The position numbers were made by a program, and so were the translations under genes. A DNA stretch of 64,000 nucleotides from Pomphorhynchus laevis (lineage: Eukaryota > Acanthocephala > Palaeacanthocephala > Echinorhynchida > Pomphorhynchidae): positions 44,262 to 108,261 of the forward strand of contig WNNJ02003349.1 in NCBI GenBank assembly GCA_012934845.2, read 5' to 3'. Below are positions 43,201-55,262 of the stretch, in pieces. The notes beneath the pieces are model-generated. The model ran no database searches and had not been told where the DNA came from. It saw only the letters and a list, made by a program, of their open reading frames with translations. Position 1 is the first letter of the stretch. Every line of letters starts with the position of its first letter.

Positions 43201-44926
43201 ATTCAGCGTGTGTTCACGATGTTCTCAGGCCCGTTGAATTATCCCTATTGTTTTAGTGCCCGCTCTCTTATTGTGCTCTTCCATAATTCGTATTAGTATG
43301 AACTGTTGGTAAAACTAAAATGTCACCTAAATTTCGAGTCCACTAAAACACATTTCTAGTGCAATTCGGCTTGGTGTCATGTAATTCGGTGTACAAGTTG
43401 TTCTAACATCATTTCCCTAATATTTGTTTACTGAGCGAAATTGTATATTTACCTTTGGTCTAATATGCGCAGAATTATAATCATTGAGTGAAAAATTGAC
43501 CATGTGAATAATATCGTGTATTTTGATTTCTCTCAATTTTTTTTGATTAAAATTTAGTATTCCCCTGCATATTTTCCTCAATTTAAGAAGTTTATTAATT
43601 ATCAGTAAGCATTTTGTTTTAGAATGATGAGAACTGCTAGCATGCAAAAATTGTTGTACACTAGTTGGTTTTAGGTACAGGTCGCTTGTATAGCTCTTTC
43701 GCTATCCATATAAATCAAAGTAAATGTAAAAATACTTTTACTTTTGTCCTTAGGTAACTGCAACTTGAATTTTAATTAATAATGCACATTTATACTTTCT
43801 ACAAAATTTTGTATGGATACTAAATCAACAGACGATAGTAAAAAATATGGTCAATATACCTGTACCAAATCGGGGGTTTTAACCAACTGTTTGATTATAA
43901 AAGCATCTTCTTATTAGCAACATAAATGCTTGCATAGGTTGGCGCAACAGGTGTAAACATTGTTCTTCCTTACTGCTGAGGTTAAAAATAGTTCCCACAG
44001 CTTTGAAATAATTCAACCTCGTCATTTAGCCGATAGACTTTCTTCAATGTGACACGAATAGAATTAATATAATGCACAGTATCTATAGAAATGCGTAGAG
44101 GCTCTATGTTAAGCGTCATTATTTTAGTGTCTTTAGATATAATGCGCTTACTCATTTCCAACTTTTTAATACTTCGTATGTACTTGACAGATATAAACTA
44201 CCTATCTGCAATATTGGTTTCAGTTTAAAGCGCAGATATCTAGAAAGTATCTCTGTTACTACGCCACATTCAATTATAATAGGTCCACTGGGACCAATAT
44301 AAAAAAGAATGGATAGAAAGAAACAGAAAAAATAAAATAATATTAATATTCCGTCAAAATTCCAGAAGACGGAAAGTCTGGTAAAATTGATGTTAGAGAA
44401 AATTCGTTTCCAATCCGAATTATTACAAGAAGGCGAGAAAACAGGAATATTTATTTGGTTACAAAAATCCAATATTTCGACGGCACTACGGCACGTCATC
44501 TTCAGGGTTTTAACAAATTCTTTGATAACTAACTACTTATAACCCTGAAGATGACGTGCCGTAGTGCCGTCGAAATATTGGATTTTTGTAATCAAAAAAA
44601 ATATTCCTGTTTCCTCGCCTTCTTGTAAAAATTGATGTTTTTATATGTGGATATAATAAACAGATGATCAAGTTAAACTTTTAAAGATCAAAATTTTATT
44701 AAACGCCATACTTACACCTTGGTAGAGTTAGAAGTACAGCTGGAACAGCTGCAATCCCGGCCAGAATAAGAAGTGTAACTATGGTTATTGCTCCTATTTT
44801 CACTTTTCTTTTCAGGTTATTACCATCTTCCACTGCAAATGCGTAATCAGGATACATTTTCTGATTATTTGCCCCTTGTACATTTGTTGGCAGTTTCCCG
44901 TCCGGTAGTTCCCAGCGCCAGTACAT
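39211..44926 (-). CDS. Single-pass membrane protein of unknown function, two exons
   Basis: Exon 1 is 44926-44716 and exon 2 is 40205-39211. The donor (AAGGT then GTAAGT) and acceptor (TTCTTTAATTTAG) are strong and the phases agree: one base before, two after, making a tyrosine codon. The product is about 401 residues. Residues 1-43 are polar with a basic end (NLKRKVK). A single membrane segment spans about 44-68 (IGAITIVTLLILAGIAAVP). The rest is acidic and Asn/Ser-rich with several N-glycosylation sites (NVT, NAS, NET), then a more ordered C-terminal part (VPICWILVVKKNET, INVEDLDQILSTIVQRI). With no signal peptide and a basic cytosolic flank, a type II orientation is likely. No family is recognised. 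An in-frame stop lies 24 bases upstream of the ATG. The gene converges on Shaw with 680 bp between stops. Confidence 0.7.
40518..40758 (+). mobile_element. Small palindromic element, copy 2, with 14-bp duplication
   Basis: The 241-bp element opens AATTATTGGAGCTGGATCAA and has inverted arms. The right arm closes CCTTTGATTTAGCTTCAATA and the element ends in a tail TTATCAATAATGAATCTGC. AACAGACGATGTAT stands on both sides (40504-40517 and 40759-40772), and the PLE terminal repeat around it is continuous once the element is ignored. This shows it inserted as a mobile unit. Confidence 0.85.
40642..40689 (+). ncRNA. Hammerhead-like ribozyme in the palindromic element
   Basis: Helix I is a perfect 7 bp (TAGTTTT 40642-40648 with AAAACTA 40683-40689). 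CTGAAGA is at 40649-40655, then an extra T, helix II GCTAAC/GTTAGC, GAAA at 40675-40678, and the triplet ATC at 40680-40682. Helix III is a single A-U pair closing two bases. The extra T after the core and the tiny helix III depart from the consensus, so activity is unproven. Confidence 0.55.
41130..41200 (-). other. PLE 3' hairpin motif, minus strand
   Basis: The minus strand reads CTTGAAAAGGGTCACTGTGT then CTGACCGAAACGGTG. GGTC pairs with GACC and is followed by GAAACG, as in the 3' motif of the other PLE copies. Confidence 0.45.
41340..41710 (+). mobile_element. PLE GIY-YIG C-terminal piece and a 101-bp tandem duplication
   Basis: The plus strand reads FHNKKHHVVFKDVRILANEP then LILESIHINGRGEKYA at about 41405-41545. 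This matches the last part of PLE GIY-YIG domains (H...F..VKIL......LILES.HI). The end of the piece (TCAATGGGAGAGGTGAAAAA) is duplicated in tandem with a period of about 101 bp (41515-41710). Confidence 0.6.
41900..42118 (-). mobile_element. Small palindromic element, copy 3, with 12-bp duplication
   Basis: Same family as copies 1 and 2 in opposite orientation: the tail (TTTTAAATAGTTGATAC) is at the left and ATCCAGCTCCAATAATT at the right. Both arms keep the hammerhead-like string CTGAAGATGC ... GTTAGCGAAATAT, one on each strand. ATAAAATATTGA (41888-41899) and ATAAAATAGTGA (42119-42130) flank it as a duplication with one difference. Confidence 0.75.
42225..42268 (+). ncRNA. Hammerhead-like core, diverged repeat copy 1
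   Basis: AGTAG (42225-42229) pairs with CTGCT (42264-42268), including one G-U. CTGATGA is at 42230-42236, a 3-bp helix II (GGT with ACT) has an 8-base loop, GAAA is at 42251-42254, helix III is ATG/CGT with loop TAG, and the triplet is GTA at 42261-42263. All parts are present, though helices I and II are weak. Confidence 0.5.
42603..42647 (+). ncRNA. Hammerhead-like core, diverged repeat copy 2
   Basis: A copy 379 bp downstream of the previous one keeps CTGATGA (42609-42615), GAAA (42630-42633), helix III and the GTA triplet. Helix I is reduced to three pairs. The flanking sequence (CCATCAAAA...TGACTGC type) also repeats, at about 80 percent similarity by eye. Confidence 0.4.
42730..43780. 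other. AT-rich intron sequence, nothing firm
   Basis: This part of the membrane-protein gene intron has a minus-strand open frame of 76 codons (43417-43647) without a recognisable domain. I make no call. Confidence 0.35.
43800..44320 (-). mobile_element. PLE RT fragment, minus strand
   Basis: The minus strand reads GPIIIECGVVTEILSRYLRF and LYLSSTYEVLKSWK, the block before the first RT aspartate. Decayed sequence continues (TLNIEPLRISIDTVHYINSI) and later traces run toward 43800. Further upstream it is interrupted by the palindromic element at 44395-44627. Confidence 0.6.
44395..44627 (-). mobile_element. Palindromic element of a second family, with 12-bp duplication
   Basis: AAAATTGATGTT flanks it (44383-44394 and 44628-44639). 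Inside, a tail of about 30 bases is followed by inverted arms of about 90 bp (TTACAAGAAGGCGAG and its complement outside, CATCTTCAGGGTT and its complement inside). Each arm holds CTGAAGATGACG ... CCGTCGAAATATT, a hammerhead-like string with the same extra T after CTGAAGA. Sequence is unlike copies 1-3, but size and layout agree. Confidence 0.7.
44716..44926 (-). CDS. Membrane-protein gene, exon 1 (start and membrane segment)
   Basis: It begins MYWRWELPDGKLPTNVQ and ends in the membrane segment followed by LTLPR. Without splicing the frame would stop six codons later, so a stand-alone 75-residue protein is the alternative. The excellent donor and matching phase of the exon at 40205 favour the two-exon model. 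Confidence 0.65.
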
Positions 44927-44989
44927 TACCGTAATTATTAAAAGTTATCAAGAAATAGATGTTTTCTTCCTGTAAGTGATTTATTAATA

Positions 44990-46240
44990 GCACCAATTTC
45001 TAAGTACAGTCAATATAATTTAGCTAATTACAAGGATTAGAGCAAACTTCGTTGGTACTGTTACCTACAACAGCAGTACTATTAACAACAGCAGTAAATA
45101 GTATCACACGCTGTGTCCTTCATTTGAAAATTATCTAAATGTTATATCTCGGCAGCAGTATGTGTGGCTGCGCACCTGATCAAACTTACGTAATCCGAAC
45201 TTTTATCATTGTTCATTACAAATTGCAGACAGTATTCTTACAGCAGCTATATTATCATTAAATATTTGTCTGTGAACAGTTTTAAAATACTAAACAACGC
45301 TATGTTAATTAAATGTTAATTTAATCGTACCTTATTAGATCACCTATTAATGTCATCTAATGAAAATGAATTTAGAATTTCTTTGTAGTAATGTTTTGCC
45401 CTGCTTAGAATGTTTAACAACGCATATTTGACAGGATAAACAGAATAGAAAATATTTTCGTATTTTTCATACGAACGAATAAAGACGAAAAAATAAGTGA
45501 ATAGTAAATGATAAAAAAAATTATAATTTACTTCGAAAATTGTTCAATTTAATCATAATAATTATGGCCATGTTAGTAAATCAACATGCTCACATACCAG
45601 TAATATAATATGAAAATGTGCATTGCCTTTGTCAAAAATGGTTTATCAGCCTTGTTCAATCTTAAATATTAATTATTAAGCTTCTAAATATAATAAGAAT
45701 AAGTTGACTTTGAAAATTGTATAATATTTTAACAGTAATTTTCAAAGTAATCACAACAAGAAAAATTCAGATTATTAATCTTTAATTTAGATAATATTAC
45801 CTTAAAACAATACAAAGAATATTCCTTTATATTCAATAAAGTATTTACAATTTACTTATTTAAAGTAAATAAATTGCATCAACCATCTTGTATCTTGCAA
45901 ATTAACGATACTAAAGTAGGGACCATATACGTTCACGATTCTCTGGCAACGCATTTTCGAAGCAGTAAATTTAATCACATTGACGCTATTTCGACAACAG
46001 AAGAATTTCGAAGACAATTATCAGTTGCAATATCGTAGGGTTGCTTATTATATCAGTGAGCTAAATCACAGTTAAAATAAATGTGGTTATAACGTGATTA
46101 ATTATTAAATAGCGTGATTAAAATAGATATATGAACGTGTAATATGAAAAAAAAATCACGTAAAATTTATTAAATACATGAATTTTATAAATTATAATAA
46201 TCTGTCTTAATTATAATTGATTTATTATAATTTATTTCAT
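44990..46240. other. AT-rich stretch, nothing recognised
   Basis: This is upstream of the membrane-protein start on the minus strand. It may hold its promoter or untranslated exons, but no clear signal stands out. Confidence 0.35.
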
Positions 46241-46261
46241 GAATTATAATGGACTATTTGC

Positions 46262-46935
46262 TTATGCAAGGACACAAGTAAAAATATGTGGTGTCTTAAT
46301 GGTAAATAACATAAATATTTACTTTATTTATAAATAACATAAAGCATTGGCAACGATTGTTATGTAGGCAAAATGTGTAGCAAAAACATTTGAAATAAGC
46401 TTTTGACTTATTACAGGTAGGTAATTTAACTGATAAAATAATCGTTTGCAGAAAATTACTTATGCTGGTGTTGATGTAGTTATCTTATTACGGAATATCC
46501 GCGTTGATTGAAAATTAAATGATAATAAGACCAAAGTAAGAATCGTCCGCCGATAATTGTATTTCTGTAGACTTTATTAAAGTTAGATATTTTCATATGC
46601 AAGGACACAAGTGAAAATATGTGGTGTCTTAATGGTAAATAACATAAATATTTACGTTATTTATAAATAACGTAAAGCATTGGTAACGATTGTTATGTAG
46701 GCAAAATGTGTAGCAAAAACATTTGAAATAAGCTTTTGACTTATTACAGGTAGGTAATTTAACTGATAAAATAATCGTTTGCAGAAAAGTACTTATACTA
46801 ATGTTGATGTAGTTATCTTATAACGGAATATGCTTGTTGATTAAAAATTAAATGATAATAAGGCCAAAGTAAGAATTGTCCGCTGATAATTGTATTCTTG
46901 CAGACTTTATCGAAGTTATATAACCTAGATATTTT
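46262..46935. repeat. Tandem duplication, unit about 333 bp
   Basis: ATGCAAGGACACAAGTAAAA begins one copy at about 46264 and a near-identical one at about 46597. The two differ by scattered substitutions. No ORF. Confidence 0.85.
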
Positions 46936-47339
46936 CATACGCTCAGTTTGTGATAAGTATATACAAGTGATATTCAATCTCAATAATTTGTAAAGTGAAA
47001 TAACATTATTATTTCACTTGGAACCGAGAATATTATAAACTATAAAAAGAAATATTTCGGTAACTTTTTGTAAAATCATCAAGCATATGTAAAAAACGAT
47101 AAATTGCTACAAACAAGTTGTAAATTTTTACAAACTGTTCGAAAAATAATTTAATTTTAAATGGTTCACAGCAAAAAATTATTATCAGTTAAAATTTTGT
47201 TTTGTTCGTATGCATGATGATACCGGTAATCATCAAAAGTTTTTTTAGTTCATCATCTCAATTCCGAAAAAAATTATAAAACAACAAAACAACAATTGGC
47301 ACGAACTTCAACTGCACACGTACACGTTGTCAGAAACTG

Positions 47340-48500
47340 TCATTTCAATGAATAAATTAATTATTCTTATATTCGGAAAAAGATATACATATATATGTTA
47401 TAATAACTATAACGCCTATCTAACAAAAATTAAACCATCAAGTAAATATAAATATATGGATAAAATTGAATTAATAGAATCCTTAAATATTTTGATAAAT
47501 CAAAATTATTTAAAAGTAGGGACATCTATATTTAGACAAGTAAAAGGTGTTCCAATGGGTGGTAATAGTAGCCCAATTATAGCTGACTTGTTTTTAAGCT
47601 TTATAGAATATGAATTTGTTCATAACTGTGTAAAAACTAAATATAAACTATATATATGAAATATATGTTGGATACATTGATGATATATGTTTATTTAATT
47701 CTAATAATTTTTATTCAATTAGTGAAAAAATTTTTTCAGAAAGCCTTATTCTTTACAAAACCAATATTGATGAAAAAGAAGGTGTATATCTAGATATGAA
47801 CATTAAATTAACATTAACTAAACATACTTTTAATTTATATCGTAAAGATGACATATTTAAATTTACAAGAAACATATTTTTGCATGAGCATTCATGCATA
47901 CCATATAATATAAAATATAATACATTAAATAATGAAATTTTAAGAATTGCAACAATATGTAATGATATTGGCTTTCTTCAAAATCATTTAAATAATTTAA
48001 TATATACATATTTTAAACTAGGTTACTATAAAAATAACATCAAGCAGAAAATAGTAAAATATATAAATCAACACAATAATATAAAGAATAAATTTAAACT
48101 CTTAAGTGGCAAATTTTTATGGATGGATAATAAATAATATACTTTGTATTAGAATAAGATACTAGATAGTTATTTCAGAGGAAATACATCATTAGCATGT
48201 ATTTGGCCCCGCTGCTGTGTTGGGTGAAGGAGTTAGGGGCCGAAACCTGATAGCATAGCACTTTCTCTTAATGACCTCTAATTCTTATTCTGATATATAG
48301 TTTGTTATCTATTAGTCAATTCATAAAAATTGATTTTTATTTTTAATTTCAGTTTATAATTCATCTTGATATAAATTATATAAAATCTTATAACAATTAT
48401 TTATTAATTAATTTTTTATTATTTAACTATTTAACTTTTATTTTGCATTATATTTAATTTGCAATATAAAATAGGTAGACTCAGTTAGCTTATTTAATTT
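47340..48500 (+). mobile_element. AT-rich PLE copy 2: RT fragment and terminal region
   Basis: From 47394 on it is nearly identical to 19686-20800: the same RT ([20 protein letters not shown]), the same stop before YIDDICLFN, then [15 protein letters not shown] and the terminal region to about 48490. The upstream flank differs. The shared stop and near identity mean the two come from one already damaged source, by duplication or non-autonomous copying. Confidence 0.75.
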
Positions 48501-49900
48501 CTAAGATTGTCTTCTAAACGTTTCAAACTCGCATCAGCCACAAATATTAAGCGTATAAAGTACGTAATCTTCGTGGTGACATACACTTAAATCCTTCTTT
48601 TTATAATAAATCTTTTTGATTAAATATCAGCTTGAAGAATTGTCCATTTTGGAAAATCGCGATCTATTAATACAGCGTTCACTATTTCTCAATAAAAATT
48701 TTTATTGAATATTTTATCGTCATGTCAAATATTATAATAACAATATACATTACCAATTGAATAAGTTAATATAAATAAAATAGGTTTTATTTTAAAACAA
48801 AATTTAATATCAGTTTCAAAAGGCATTTTACCCACACAAGAACAGTAGTAAGTTATTTAACGTTTTTGGCCAATCTCTGTGACCATTTTCATTAAAAAAT
48901 ATCCAAACATTGAAAGCTCACAGGCATACGTACGTAGAATTCAGGAAGAATTCAAAGACTTTCACAAATGTTGCAATCATTCGGTATTTTTAAACTATAA
49001 TAAGACATTTCCCTACATTCTTTTCCTGCAGCATTGATGTGAATTGATAACAGTATCATTAGACGGAAATAATTAACATCTGTTTCAAGCATATTAATAT
49101 TATCAAAATCCATTTCATGGTTATTTATAAGAACATGATTCAAAATACCCGATAAAATGTTTCCTCTCCTTATTGCTGAACAATGCTTCTTGATTCTTGT
49201 TTCTAATAGGCGTTTATTCTGTCTAACCTAGGTAGTATTTCAATCTTTGCATTTTATTTGATATACTACACATGTTGTTATGTTCTTTCGGGTCTGCGTT
49301 TAAACCTAAACGTTAAATTACGTTCGAATTGATAATATATTCTTGTTTTATCATTAATATTTTTCCTTATATCGTCTTCTAAACGTTTCAGACTCACATC
49401 ATCCTCAAATGTTGAAGATATAAGGCACGTAATCTTCTTGGTCACATACACACTTTAATCCTACTTTTTATAATAAATCTTTTTGATTTAATATAAGCTT
49501 GACATATTGTCCATTTTGGAAAATCGCGATCTATTAAAACAGCTTTCACTATTTCTCTCTGACGTCTACCAACATATCTATCAGAGCATATTTGCAACGA
49601 TCTTTATAAAATCGGTGTATCTGCATATATTTAATATTTGGCAAAAGTGTTGCTCGACCATACAGGTGGACTAGAATTGATATTTGACTTTCGATAAATC
49701 TCCGTGATTATTTTATTTTTCTGTCTAACCATAACATCCAGAAATGCAATGAACTTTGTCAAGTCCTCAGTGTGATCTCCCCACTAAATAGCTAAATCCT
49801 TTTTATTAAATGTATTCCTAATATTGTCGGCGTTTTCAGCTTTATTGAATATCATAAAAACATCGTCGACATATCTCCAATATGAGCACAATCATATCAG
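48500..49900 (-). mobile_element. PLE fragment, minus strand, with a partial second copy
   Basis: Minus-strand frames carry YSYWRYVDDVFMIFNKA (about 49890-49840), KFIAFLDVMV, IYRKSN and, near 49130-48960, NHEMDFDNINMLETDVNYFR, a GIY-YIG C-terminal block. The section 49370-49560 recurs at 48500-48690. All is decayed. Confidence 0.6.
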
Positions 49901-50320
49901 ATAGCTGAGTATACGTATTTCATCTGATATACAAATCAAAAATAAAGATAAATATTAAATAATTATATAAGATTTAGTACGATTTATATTAATATCAAGT
50001 TTAAATTTAAAATTGATATTTAAAATAATAGTCAATTTTTATGAATTGACTAATAAATAACAGGCGATATGCAAGAATAAGGATTAGAGGTTATGAGGAG
50101 GAACCGTCATGTAATCGGGTTTCGGCCCATTTTCCTCGACCCAACATAGCAGCGTGGTCAAATACGCGCTAATGATACATTTCCTCTGATGAAATTTGAT
50201 TATTTAACGTACCTAATTCTAATAGAAAACATATTGTTTATTATCCATCCATAAAATTTTTTCCCTTAACAGTTTAAATAAATTTTTAATAATATTTTGT
50301 TAGTTTGTATATTGTAAAGT
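49895..50320 (-). mobile_element. AT-rich PLE terminal region, minus strand
   Basis: It begins ATCAGATAGCTGAGTATACG and contains GGATTAGAGGTTATGAGGAG and GGGTTTCGGCCC at about 50080-50127, as in the other terminal copies. A short second piece of the same end lies at about 50455-50530. Confidence 0.65.
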
Positions 50321-50539
50321 ATAATAAAAAGAAAAAATCCATAAAATTTGATGAACATTAGCAGAAAATAGTCTTATCAAGAATATATAGTTTCAGTATT
50401 TCGGACAGAGGTTATATTAACGGGAAAACAAAGTCCAACAGTCAATATTAACTTATCAGTAGAACAAATCAAATAAATGAGTATACGTATTTTATCTTAT
50501 ATATAAGTAAAAATAAAGATAAATAATAAATAATTATAA

Positions 50540-51420
50540 AAGGTCAGGAGGCAGTATTATTGGATAAGGCGGATTACAGATCAGAATGTTTAAGACAACT
50601 ACAAAGTAGCAATTACCATATTAGTAACGAATACGAATTACATAACACAAGGAAACAAATACTTGAGTTAGTTAATAAATGCATAGCACTAAAACACATT
50701 GACCCAAATGCACTTACTGAACTTATACCATCAACAACTAAACCTGGAGGATTTTACGCATTACCGGTATATATTATCCGGTATAATATATGGTATATTG
50801 ACGACATATTTTGCTTATGTAAAAATACTCATGATGCTCAAGAGCTCATGGACACTTTCCAACACACAGGCCAACTGCTATTCACAGAAGAGATCAACAA
50901 GAGTGTCATTTATATATATCAAGATATCCCTAAACGGGCAAAAGGTAGAAACGGAATTGTATAGGAAATATACACATAAACACATGTATTTGCATTCAAC
51001 CAGCTGTCATCCACAAAGCGTAAAAAGAAATTTAATAAAGAACGAAACACGTCGAATTGCTTTGATATGATTAAACACAAGTAGACTAAATGAAGAATTG
51101 CAAAATTTTATGATTCAACTACAAAAAAGAGGTTATGCGAGAAGAACTATACAAGTACTAATGAGAAAAACTTTGAATGAAGATCGGAAAAAGTTTAACG
51201 ATACTGTATATAACCTACGATAGTCGGGGATTACTACAAACCATTAGCATCAATTAACAAAATATTTACTTTGTTATCTAGAAATGCAAATACGACATTT
51301 CATTGCAATTACAATAAAGCCAAAATATACTATAGAAATTCTAACAAAGAATAATAAGGATTTTCTTAAATAAAACTAAGAAACGACTAAAAATAACTAA
51401 AAAAGCAACAGTTAAAGACC
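50540..51420 (+). mobile_element. PLE copy with RT middle deleted
   Basis: The plus strand reads DKADYRSECLRQLQ through TKPGGFYALP and then, within a few residues, RYNIWYIDDIFCLCKN. About 150 codons between FYxLP and YIDD are missing. A second frame continues with TELYRKYTHKHMYLHSTSCH. Remaining thumb sequence is decayed toward 51420. Confidence 0.7.
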
Positions 51421-51449
51421 GACAAGGAAAAAATAAAATGTTCAGTCTT

Positions 51450-54400
51450 CACGATATTATCAGAGCCTCAGGTCAGCGGGAACTGAGCTCTCCATCCAAT
51501 CCAACACGCCGCTCTCCGAATGAACCACCCGGGGTCTTTCACCCCCCGAAGAGTCCAATCGAGGCAGGCTATGCTCGGTAATCGCGAGATGAGGAGCTTG
51601 AAAAACCTTAGTCTTTGCTCTGGGGAACGTCCTCTTAAAAGAAGACTTATCTCGAGATAGCCGAAGTACCCCGGAGGCGCACTTGAGTTTTCCCATGCAA
51701 TAACAGATGCTGAGCCCGTTTCATGGCCCACCTAGCTTTCTTCAGGATACGTTTGAGTCTATCCAGGTCAGCTTTCGCCGACTAGTTCACCGTAACGGTG
51801 AACACCAGGTATTTTTCTCGACTTGTGAAGGTGGGGAGTGGTTCAGAGGCAAATATGGAGGAAAGCGCAGAGAATGCTAATCTCTTAAGTTTTTGCTTTG
51901 TAGCATGGGAGCCATGAAAGACTACCACCTGCGATTTAGCGGAGTTTAAGATAATATTGGATGTGGGTAGCTGATCTTTTAATATTAAAAAGAAACGGCT
52001 GATGTCAGATATTACATCTTTACACCTGCGTTCAGAGAACAGGGCTGTGATATCATCAGCGTATACCACTAGATGTTGGTCGCGTTTAAAGTTTTTGTAG
52101 AGTTCAATGGAGGCAGCAAGATACAAGATTGGAGAAAGTGGGGAACCTTGAGGCACACCTGTAATAGGGTAGAACTGACGTGCATCAGGGTCGTCTTCAT
52201 AGAAGAATTGCTTGGTATATAACAATATTTCCACCCTTATAACAATTCTCGCAGGTAACCCAAAGGGCCTGAGAGAAGAGATAACAAAAGGAATGGAAAT
52301 GCGGTCAAAAGCAGCAGAAAAGTCAAGAAAAACAGCCACAGCAAGCTGATGACTGTTGTCTTGACAAAACTAGCTGTACTTCACCTATTGCTGTATGGAC
52401 CGAGCGATCTTTTACGTACCCATGAAAACCTGGTGGGGTTAAATTTCGCCTACATATATTGTCGCGGATTTTACGTGCAAGCGCATTTTATAAATTGAGA
52501 AGAGGGAGTTCTGAATCGAGATAGGCCGCAGATCTTTAGGACATGAACTCGATTTCTTTTTTTGGTATAAAAACACGACGGCTGATATTAATGTCAGCAA
52601 CATCGGGCGAGGAGGCTAGTAGCATAGTAATGACGACCTCCTTTCTCTGACTGTCTGTCAAAAGCTTACAGATTCGAATGGAGAGTGACACGTGGTATTT
52701 GGAGATGTCTGAAAGTGGCCCCCAGGAGTTTGTTATATCTGTGACAGATAAGTCCCTGCTCCTGAAGTCGCCCCAAGGCAGGATTGGTTGGAATATTGAG
52801 TGGCTCCATAATTATGTAGGGATAGTGACTCCTCCAAAACTTTGTCAAGGCCTATGCTACCGATCCAACCTACTCTCTCCTTCCAGCAGACAAGCTTATC
52901 CCTCTTAAATAGCTTCCAAAAGAAAGACTGAGAAGGGTTAAGGCAAGAAATGCTCGACTTATCCGTACTCAACTGGAACCTGTATCTAGTGCTCCAATAT
53001 TCATTCGAGAAGACATGTCTGCCGGAAACAGAGAGATAAGTGAGGTGTAGCATTTTAGCTAGTACCTTGAGTTTTGTTGGAGTGCGATTGTATATATGAC
53101 CTTTATAGGTAGTCGAAAGAAGCGCGGTAGCTTGCGATGAGAGGTAAGAATTAAATTCGGTCAAACTCTCATTACTAATTCCGGGGAAGAGTTATATAGC
53201 TGCCTGAAAGAAAGCCACTCTGATTGGATCAAAGTGAAACCTTCTTCTATCCGCCAACGAATTAGGTCATGATAGGTGGTCTGTTTTTGGCGCGACTGCT
53301 CAGTACAGATGGTTTCAACAATCACATCTTATGAAGCAGTAATATGTCGAGGAGTGAATTAGTTGTTGAGCAATGAAAGGTGGGTGACGATGGTTTATGA
53401 ATAAGGTAGTCGTTCCTGGCTCTGTAAAGTGCTGCATTAATTCAACGACCAGTTCTGTCGTTGAAGTCGCCGAGTAACATGTCAGAGCCACTACCTAAAA
53501 CACGGTCCAGGAGCTCACGTTTCTTGTGAATTTCCCCTGGCCTAATGTAGATATTGGCTATCCTGATGCGTTTCCTGTTCTTACAAAGTGATATAGCTAA
53601 ACAAGACAGGGCTGGACAAGAGTAGTTTAGCAGGAGGGAGGATCTTAGGGAGCATTTAACTAAGGTAAGAAGACCTTGAGACGAAGAAGAGTGAGGTGGG
53701 ATTATGTACTGAGTATAGCGGGAATAAATGTGCTTAGGGATTAATTGAGTAATGTACTGTGGGATACGAATAGACAACGTCTCCTGAAGGACTATGACAT
53801 CTGCATCTCTACCAGATAGAAGTCTAAGGGCAGAAGCACCTCCCGAATTCTAGTGAAGGATGCTCAGTGAAAAATGCTCACGAGTACTCTGCATTGCGTT
53901 AGATAAGCTGAGGGGGATTGCCTTGACCTAAACGGAGATAAGGGCGTAAAGGTCGCCCTTTCCACTACAAGCCCCTACTAGGGAAGACACTTGCCTACGG
54001 GCATTGTCTTCATTTCACATAAATGCAACGGCTGCTTTTTCGGCCTTAGATTTTAACATTTTCCCGATATTCACTGGAGGAACTCTGTGTGAGGATGCTA
54101 ATCTTTTCTTTGATTCCTTCAGATCCGGAGGGTCGGCGATAACTGGATCGGTAAAAAAAAGGCAAGCTGTTTATGGATCAAGTTCTCCGATTGCTTGAAG
54201 ATTGTTTGTCTTGTGGAGTCGACTAACCTGATGATATCGTTGTCAGCCATTCTCCCCGCGACTGCACCAAAAGTCACGGGGTTATCTTTTTATTGGGGTG
54301 GGAGGAGCAGTCGCAGGAGCAATACAGTTTGAAGTTCGCACACTTCCTGAACCACGCCGGATGGGATCCTCCACAATTTGAACACTTGGGTTAGGAGGAG

Positions 54401-55170
54401 CACTTCCTGCCAACTTGCGGGCAATTCGTTAGGCCGCATGCCCCACAAAACTTCTCTTTAACACATCCGGAGCACTAGTGGCCCCATTGGTGAAAAGTAT
54501 TGCAGTGCGGGTAAGTTAGCTCGTCGGTGCTTATGAGTTTAAACATTAGGTTTTGTCCCAAAAATGGGTTACAGGCGGCTTTTGTTAGGATCTCAGCATT
54601 ATCAATGGAAGAGGACGCAAAAGCTATCGGGAGAGGAAATCCGTTCTTCCCAGTCACGTACCGGAAGTTTGTTAATTTAAATAATCTCTTTAAAGACTCA
54701 ATATCTTTCTCATCCAGGTGGGGAGGAAGATTCGAAATTTTGATGGAAGCTTGGATTGGTTTAAATTGTACTGTATCAAGATCTATTAATTCGTTGTGGA
54801 AAAAAGTTTCATACTCCTTCGCAAGGTCCCAGGAAGCGAAGATCATGATTTTTTGCTTTAAAGTATAGTACTAAGTGGAATTGGACTCTATTATTATATT
54901 TTTCAGTAAACTTATGCAGGAATATGTTAAATAGCTTATGGCGCTCTATTGGCGCTGATAGCTTAATACCCGCCAGATTTTTTTATTTGCGTATTAAGGG
55001 AAGTTTCTCAATTACCTCTTTTCTAGTAGATGGTAACAAACCACTTACCTCGTTTGATATTGTAGACGAAATTACCTGCATTTTGTTTATGTTTACACGA
55101 TATTCTCCAATTTCTGCTGCAATTGTAGAATCTTTTGATCATCCGATAACACACAATTCTCTCATGAAAA
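51450..55170 (-). mobile_element. LINE copy B (Jockey/I-like), full layout, decayed
   Basis: Right to left: ORF1 start (about 55150-54850: SNEVSGLLPSTRKEV, KLSAPIERHKLFNIFL), an ORF1 body open at 54846-54475 (VQFKPIQASIKISNLPPHLD), zinc knuckles at 54500-54340 (HCNTFHQWGH, CGACGLTNCP, CSNCGGSHPAWFRKC), endonuclease at 53777-53442 (IRIANIYIRPGEI, LLGDFNDRTGR), and RT at 52339-51782 with FDRISIPFVI, GVPQGSPLSPIL and YADDITALF. The C-terminal part runs to about 51450. Several frame changes make it dead. Confidence 0.85.
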
Positions 55171-55262
55171 ATTCTCGAACTTATGGCCTCAAATCCAAGG
55201 GGATCTGAGCCCCCCCCAACCGATCCAACACGCCGCCTTCCGACTGAACCACCCGGGGTCTT

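Noticed and set aside
51460-51731. Independent small genes at the 3' end of LINE copy B
   Set aside because: They are the frame-shifted C-terminal part of its ORF2, matching the C-terminus of copy A.
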